From an uncultured Planctomycetaceae bacterium (lineage in GTDB: Bacteria; Planctomycetota; Planctomycetia; Pirellulales; UBA1268), in assembly GCA_903958265.1 (NCBI GenBank), contig CAJBSQ010000170.1, positions 1-9,621 of the forward strand: a DNA stretch of 9,621 bases, in the 5' to 3' direction. Position numbers and translations under genes: made by a program. The notes below the pieces were generated by a model. It made no database searches and was not told the DNA's origin. It was given only the letters and a program-made list of their open reading frames with translations. Of the stretch, positions 5,681 to 9,621 are shown in pieces (the first letter of the stretch is position 1; every line of letters starts with the position of its first letter).

Positions 5681-6426
5681 TGGCCACGCGGCCGTTCCGC
5701 GCACCTCACCACACCATTTCGGAGGCCGGTCTCGTCGGGGGCCGTTCCATCCCGATGCCGGGCGAGATCTCGTTGGCTCACAATGGCGTGTTGTTCCTCG
5801 ACGAACTCCCCGAGTTCAACCGCCGCACGCTCGAAGTGCTGCGGCAGCCCCTTGAAGACGGATCGGTCACGATCAGTCGAGCCCGGTCCACCACCCGGTT
5901 TCCTGCCGATTTCATGCTCGTGGCGGCCTTGAATCCCTGCCCGTGCGGGTATCGCGGCGATCCGCGGCGGTCCTGCCAATGCACGGCGCCGCAGGTCGAA
6001 AAATACATGGGCAAGGTCTCGGGGCCGTTGCTCGATCGGATTGATATTCACCTCGAGGGTCCCGCCGTGCCGTTCCGCGAACTCTCCGCGTCACGGCCCG
6101 GCACGTCGAGCGGGCAGATGCGGGAGGCCGTGCTCGCAGCCCGGATGCGACAGGCAGCGCGGTTCGGCGACGGCTCCGGCCGGGGGCCTCGCTCAAACGC
6201 GCGGATGTCGAGCCGCGAGATCAGGGAGCACTGCCGCATGGATCCCGCAGCCTGCGAGCTCCTCCGGGCCGCAGTGGCCGATCTTGGCCTCTCGGCCCGG
6301 GCCCACGACAAGGTGCTGCGGGTGGCACGGACGATCTCCGATCTCGACGCCGTAGACACGATCTCGTGCGCCCACGTGAGCGAGGCGATCAACTACCGCC
6401 TGCTCGATCGCAGCCTCTGGCAGTGA
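5569..6426 (+). CDS. comM: ComM/YifB-family AAA+ ATPase, C-terminal part of a frameshifted gene
   Basis: This 285-codon frame (ATG 5569 to TGA 6424) continues the protein exactly where the upstream frame breaks, starting MLAKRVPTILPPL, which follows GKT in intact homologues. It carries RPFRAPHH (41-48), GEISLAHNGVLFLDELPEF with Walker B LFLDE (65-83), NPCPCGY plus CQC (122-138, a conserved cysteine-rich loop of many YifB proteins), SGPLLDRIDIHL (151-162, arginine-finger region), and the C-terminal Mg-chelatase helical domain ending EAINYRLLDRSLW. No residue in this part looks damaged, so the lesion is either recent or not real. GGGGAGG lies seven bases before the ATG, so the half could be translated alone, but without the P-loop it could not bind ATP normally. 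The reading frame can be entered from the upstream one by a -1 shift or one inserted base at 5555-5560. Confidence 0.85.
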   Translation: MLAKRVPTILPPLSAAESIETTRIYSALGLLHPGQPLMATRPFRAPHHTISEAGLVGGRSIPMPGEISLAHNGVLFLDELPEFNRRTLEVLRQPLEDGSVTISRARSTTRFPADFMLVAALNPCPCGYRGDPRRSCQCTAPQVEKYMGKVSGPLLDRIDIHLEGPAVPFRELSASRPGTSSGQMREAVLAARMRQAARFGDGSGRGPRSNARMSSREIREHCRMDPAACELLRAAVADLGLSARAHDKVLRVARTISDLDAVDTISCAHVSEAINYRLLDRSLWQ

Positions 6427-6522
6427 CGCGCCGCCTCTGGCACTCCGTCACAGGGCGTGCGGAGGCCCGCGTGCCGAAAAATCCTCTCGACCAACGTCGG
6501 GCCCGTCTGCAACACTCTGGGC

Positions 6523-7239
6523 ATGATCGAGACCCGCTCTTTCTCCCTGCCCGCCCGTCCCATCGGCCGTTACCAGGTTGTCCTCCTGGGCGTGGCCACG
6601 GTGCTGGTCGCCTTGGGGTGCGCTGGATTCCTGATCGATCTGCCGGTGGCGATCTGGTGCAAGACCCACCGATTGCCTGGCGAGATCGGCAGGCTCATCA
6701 ACCTGCTGGAGATCTCGGGGCACTCACTGGGCGCGGCGATCGTGCTGATCGCCGTCGTCACGCTCGATCGCTCACTCAGAATGCCCATGCCCGGCCGGTT
6801 TGGTGCGGCCGAGCGGATCGTCTTGCGGATGATTGCGGCGACCTATTTCGGTGGTCTGCTCGTCGATCTGATCAAGATTTCCGTGGCCCGGGTGCGGCCG
6901 CGGGCTGCCGACCTCGCCTCGGTTGCATCGCCATTCGCCACGTTCGGGGATGATTCACTCGCTGTCGCCGCGCCCCACTTTGCGGATCTGATGAGCTTTC
7001 CGTCGGGGCACTCGGCGGTCGCCGCTGGCTTGGCCGCCGCGCTGACGTGGCGGTACCCGCATGGAGCACCGCTGTTTGCCATGCTGGCAGCGGCGGCGGC
7101 ACTCCAGCGGGTGGTGACGTCGGCCCACTACCCGAGTGATGTCGCGTGTGGCGCGGCCATGGGCCTGATCGGCGCGGCCTGCTGCCTCGGTGGTCCGCGG
7201 GCGATTCGCGGAACGATGGCCGACCCCGCCGCCGCGTGA
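6523..7239 (+). CDS. PAP2-family membrane phosphatase (phosphatidic acid phosphatase type 2)
   Basis: This is a 238-residue integral membrane protein with all three motifs of the PAP2/acid-phosphatase superfamily. Motif 1 is K118-x6-R125-P126 (KISVARVRP), motif 2 is P160-SGH163, and motif 3 is R196-x5-H202-x3-D206 (RVVTSAHYPSD). His163 and His202 are the expected catalytic histidines (acid/base and nucleophile). Hydrophobic segments lie near residues 17-45, 68-80, 100-118, 165-175, 183-195 and 207-223, consistent with about six helices and an active site at the outer membrane face. Likely substrates are lipid phosphates or undecaprenyl diphosphate; the sequence does not decide which. The start ATG at 6523 puts the first membrane helix near the N-terminus; the frame is open to a GTG at 6457, and neither start has a strong Shine-Dalgarno. 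It lies 96 bp after comM and 45 bp before the response regulator. Confidence 0.88.
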   Translation: MIETRSFSLPARPIGRYQVVLLGVATVLVALGCAGFLIDLPVAIWCKTHRLPGEIGRLINLLEISGHSLGAAIVLIAVVTLDRSLRMPMPGRFGAAERIVLRMIAATYFGGLLVDLIKISVARVRPRAADLASVASPFATFGDDSLAVAAPHFADLMSFPSGHSAVAAGLAAALTWRYPHGAPLFAMLAAAAALQRVVTSAHYPSDVACGAAMGLIGAACCLGGPRAIRGTMADPAAA

Positions 7240-7245
7240 TACGAT
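7237..7245 (+). promoter_or_regulatory. Possible extended -10 promoter of the response-regulator gene
   Basis: TGATACGAT fits an extended -10 element (TGn then TACGAT, four of six bases of TATAAT) and overlaps the PAP2 stop codon. The -35 position upstream is weak (TGGCCG at 7217-7222). It would give a leader of about 33 bases before the ATG at 7285. This is a chance-level match unless supported by transcript data. Confidence 0.22.
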
Positions 7246-7284
7246 TTCATCGGCTTCACCGCACGCACCCAAGTGGACAGCATC

Positions 7285-7743
7285 ATGCCAGTCAAGAAGG
7301 CCAAGAAGGCGTCCCGTGCCATTGCCGGCGAGAGTTCGGTATCTCCCGCGACAGAGGCCGGCGGCGTTCCGGCCAAGGCCGGCGGCAAACGGATCCTGCT
7401 CGTCGACGACGACCATGAGATCGTGGAGTCGATGCGGACTGTGCTCGAATCGCGGGGCTACCAGATCCTCGTGGCCCGCGACGGGAACCAGGGGCTCGTG
7501 CTCGCCGAGGGGGAAGAGCCGGATCTCGTCGTGCTCGACATGATGATGCCCAAGCGGAGCGGCTTTCTGGTGCTCGAAAAACTCCGTCGCACCCGGCCCC
7601 ATCCGATGCGGGTGATCATGATCACCGCCAATGAGGGCAGCCGTCACAAAGCCTATGCGGAGATGCTCGGGGTAGACGACTACATTCGCAAGCCGTTCGC
7701 GATGGACCGACTGCTCGAGAGCGTCGATCGGCTCCTCTCCTGA
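7285..7743 (+). CDS. Single-domain (CheY-like) response regulator with basic N-terminal tail
   Basis: This is a 152-residue protein: a Lys/Ala-rich, probably disordered tail (residues 1-35) followed by one receiver domain (36-152) and no output domain. Receiver landmarks are present: the acidic cluster D41-D42-D43, phospho-acceptor D85 in VVLDMMMPKRSG, switch Thr114 in IMITA, and Lys136 in the IRKPF motif. It should therefore be phosphorylated at D85 by a histidine kinase encoded elsewhere; no kinase is in this window. Stand-alone receivers usually act through protein-protein contact (chemotaxis, phosphorelay, or adaptor roles), and the target here is unknown. The start ATG at 7285 is preferred over the in-frame GTG at 7273, with only a weak GGA at Shine-Dalgarno distance. 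A shared transcript with the PAP2 gene 45 bp upstream is possible. Confidence 0.88.
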   Translation: MPVKKAKKASRAIAGESSVSPATEAGGVPAKAGGKRILLVDDDHEIVESMRTVLESRGYQILVARDGNQGLVLAEGEEPDLVVLDMMMPKRSGFLVLEKLRRTRPHPMRVIMITANEGSRHKAYAEMLGVDDYIRKPFAMDRLLESVDRLLS

Positions 7744-7848
7744 CGCCACGGACGCAGCCCTTGCGACTGGCATGAGGTGCGGACCACACCCGCCTGCATC
7801 GTAACGGCGACAGCGTTGCCTCGAAACTCTGACCCCCGGGAGAGTGTC

Positions 7849-9621
7849 ATGCCGATCCGTCGGCCTTCTGCGTGCTCGTCGTTCACAGGAGTGGCGGGGC
7901 TCTGCCTGATCGCTGCGGTCGTTGGGCAGACGCGTTTCTCAGCTGCGGCGGACGCGCCTGCCGCCGTGACCCGGTGGGAGCAGCCGATCGTCGCCATGCC
8001 CGACGGCACGGCTCCTGCTGCGGCCGCCAACGATGCCCCGCCGTTTGCCGTGCCGGAGGGCTTCGTGGTCGAGCGGGTATTCGCCGTCCCGCGAGACGAA
8101 CTCGGTTCGTGGGTCTGCCTGACCACCGATGCCAAGGGCCGGCTGATCGCGAGCGATCAGGGCGACAAAGGACTCGTCCGCATCACCCCCGCCCCGGTCG
8201 ACGGCTCCAGGCCCACGGTCGTCGAGAGGATTCCCGTGCCTCTCTCGTCGGCTCAGGGACTGCTCTGGGCGTTTGATTCGCTTTACGTCGTCTGCAATGG
8301 CGGCCCTGGCAGCGGCCTCTACCGGGTGACGGATTCCGACGGTGACGACATGCCCGATGCGGTCGAGAAGCTCCGCAGTTTCGAGGGTGCGGGCGAGCAT
8401 GGCCCGCACACCGTGCTGCTGTCGCCCGACGGCCAGCGGCTGTTCGTGCTCTGCGGCAACCACACCAAGCTGCCGTTCGCGGTCACCAACGTCACCGAGC
8501 CTCTGACGATGGGGGGCATCCGTGCTGATCAGCGGCGGGTGCAACTCCCGGCCGATGGCGCCAGCCGGCTGCCGGCGAACTGGGATGAGGATCAGATCAT
8601 TCCGCGGATGTGGGACGCCAACGGGCATGCCGTTGGCCTGCTCGCCCCCGGCGGTTACGTGGCGAGCACCGATCCCGACGGCCGGTCGTGGGAAATCTGG
8701 ACGGCCGGGTATCGCAACCCCTACGACATGGCCTTCAATGCCGACGGCGAGCTCTTTTTGTACGACGCCGACATGGAGTGGGATTTCGGCACTCCATGGT
8801 ATCGCCCCACACGGATCAACCATGCGACCAGCGGCAGCGACCTGGGCTGGCGGAGCGGCAGCGGCAAGTGGCCGGCCGCGTTTCCCGACAGCCTGCCGGC
8901 GCTCGTCGACATCGGCCCCGGGTCGCCGGTCGGCGTTGCCTTCGGTTACGGCACGGCGTTTCCGGAGAAGTACCAGAAGGCGCTGTTCGCCTGCGACTGG
9001 ACGTTCGGCACGATGTACGCGATCCACCTCGAACCCACGGGCTCCACGTACGCCGGCACCAAGGAGGAGTTTCTCTCACGCACCCCCCTGCCTCTCACCG
9101 ACCTCACCGTGGGCCGCGACGGCTGCCTGTATTTCGCCGTCGGTGGCCGCGGCGGCCAGAGCGAGCTCTACCGGGTGCGGTATGCGGGCTCCGAGTCGAC
9201 CACGCCGGTCGACGCCCGCGATGCCTCGCGGGCCGCAGACCGCCGGCTGCGATCCGACCTCGAGGCCCTCCATCGGCGGATGTCTGATCCGGCAGCCGCC
9301 GTCGAGCTGGCGCTACCACACCTCGGGCATCCCGACCGATTCATCCGGGCCGCGGCCCGCGTGGCGCTCGAGCACCAGCCGATCGAGCTCTGGCAGGATC
9401 GTGCCCTGTCGACCGGCGATGCCCTCGGCCGGATCACCGCCGCGGTCGCCGTCGCCCGGCAGGCCGATCCGGACGCGCAGCCGGCGGTGTTTGCCGCGCT
9501 GGATGGCATCGACACGGGAGCGCTCGATGACTCGGGCCGGCTCGATTTCGCCCGCGCCTGCGAACTGGCGATCGTTCGGCTGGGCGCCCCCCCAGCCGAA
9601 GTGCAGGCCCAAATTGCCGAG
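7849..9621 (+). CDS. Exported sugar-dehydrogenase-like beta-propeller protein with helical tail (PVC type), 3' end outside window
   Basis: The frame runs from ATG 7849 (GGGAG six bases upstream) for 591 codons to the right edge without a stop. A signal peptide covers about residues 1-34 (core TGVAGLCLIAAVVG, cleavage near SAAADA). Residues about 63-445 form a beta-propeller like soluble glucose/sorbosone dehydrogenases and the putative membrane-bound dehydrogenase domain of planctomycetes and verrucomicrobia (TIGR02604 type). Support comes from VPEGFVVERVF (68-78), an acidic loop DSDGDDMPD (162-170), EHGPHTVLLSPDG (183-195), AGYRNPYDMAFNADGELFLYDADMEWD as a block at 286-312, GSDLGWRSG (329-337) and LTVGRDGCLYF (419-429). 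Residues about 458-591 are Ala/Arg/Leu-rich helices resembling HEAT-like repeats (HPDRFIRAAARVALE). In this family a c-type cytochrome CxxCH domain often follows; none is in the visible part, so it should be looked for downstream. Cofactor (PQQ or none) and substrate are unknown. It lies 105 bp after the response regulator. Confidence 0.86.
   Translation, partial: MPIRRPSACSSFTGVAGLCLIAAVVGQTRFSAAADAPAAVTRWEQPIVAMPDGTAPAAAANDAPPFAVPEGFVVERVFAVPRDELGSWVCLTTDAKGRLIASDQGDKGLVRITPAPVDGSRPTVVERIPVPLSSAQGLLWAFDSLYVVCNGGPGSGLYRVTDSDGDDMPDAVEKLRSFEGAGEHGPHTVLLSPDGQRLFVLCGNHTKLPFAVTNVTEPLTMGGIRADQRRVQLPADGASRLPANWDEDQIIPRMWDANGHAVGLLAPGGYVASTDPDGRSWEIWTAGYRNPYDMAFNADGELFLYDADMEWDFGTPWYRPTRINHATSGSDLGWRSGSGKWPAAFPDSLPALVDIGPGSPVGVAFGYGTAFPEKYQKALFACDWTFGTMYAIHLEPTGSTYAGTKEEFLSRTPLPLTDLTVGRDGCLYFAVGGRGGQSELYRVRYAGSESTTPVDARDASRAADRRLRSDLEALHRRMSDPAAAVELALPHLGHPDRFIRAAARVALEHQPIELWQDRALSTGDALGRITAAVAVARQADPDAQPAVFAALDGIDTGALDDSGRLDFARACELAIVRLGAPPAEVQAQIAE

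Noticed and set aside
6413..6442. Direct repeat GCCTCTGGCA at 6413-6422 and 6433-6442 around the comM stop
   Set aside because: It is ten bases with a 20-bp period, and no third copy or mobile feature was seen. Chance in this composition is likely.
6955..7773. Minus-strand open frame of 272 codons across the PAP2 and response-regulator genes
   Set aside because: It spans two real genes on the other strand and has no motif or ribosome-binding site.
7939..9027. Long minus-strand open frame (362 codons) opposite the dehydrogenase-like gene
   Set aside because: It is antisense to a well-supported gene with recognisable domains. Its translation is Arg/Gly/His-rich without any motif, as expected for a mirror frame in high-GC DNA.

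Overview
The window reads as chromosomal DNA of a high-GC planctomycete (Planctomycetota, probably a Pirellulales-like lineage). This is inferred from gene content: exported proteins with DUF1080, FG-GAP/VCBS propellers, an S46 dipeptidyl-peptidase, and a large secreted sugar-dehydrogenase-like propeller of the type expanded in Planctomycetes and Verrucomicrobia. No rRNA, tRNA, CRISPR array, intact insertion sequence or phage gene is visible.

Layout. At the left edge (2-229, +) is the C-terminal end of a GH51-type alpha-L-arabinofuranosidase. It converges, across a candidate bidirectional hairpin terminator, on a minus-strand block. In transcription order that block is an exported S46 dipeptidyl-peptidase (4746 down to 2611), a secreted DUF1080 protein 40 bp downstream (2570 down to 1893), a 312-bp intergenic stretch, and an exported seven-repeat FG-GAP propeller protein (1580 down to 363). 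The 312-bp stretch holds a small possible gene remnant (last residues PPRKGWDEFYRM) and a GGTG/CACC palindrome next to a T7 tract.

Divergent from the peptidase is a plus-strand block. It starts with a ComM/YifB-family AAA+ ATPase gene (4856-6426) broken by a one-base frameshift inside its Walker A loop. Then come a PAP2-family membrane phosphatase (6523-7239), a single-domain CheY-like response regulator (7285-7743), and the 5' 591 codons of a large exported glucose/sorbosone-dehydrogenase-like beta-propeller protein with an alpha-helical (HEAT-like) tail, which runs off the right edge with no stop.

Function. Five of the eight genes encode extracytoplasmic proteins, or probable ones, for polymer and peptide turnover: arabinan hydrolysis, dipeptide release, and DUF1080/propeller carbohydrate-related proteins. 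The remaining genes are ordinary chromosomal ones (ComM, PAP2, REC). No new multi-gene system is evident. The strongest anomaly is the ComM frameshift: the missing base sits in the P-loop, and the same bases form a near-perfect Shine-Dalgarno and ATG for the downstream half. It may be a recent pseudogene, an assembly error, or conceivably a recoding site.
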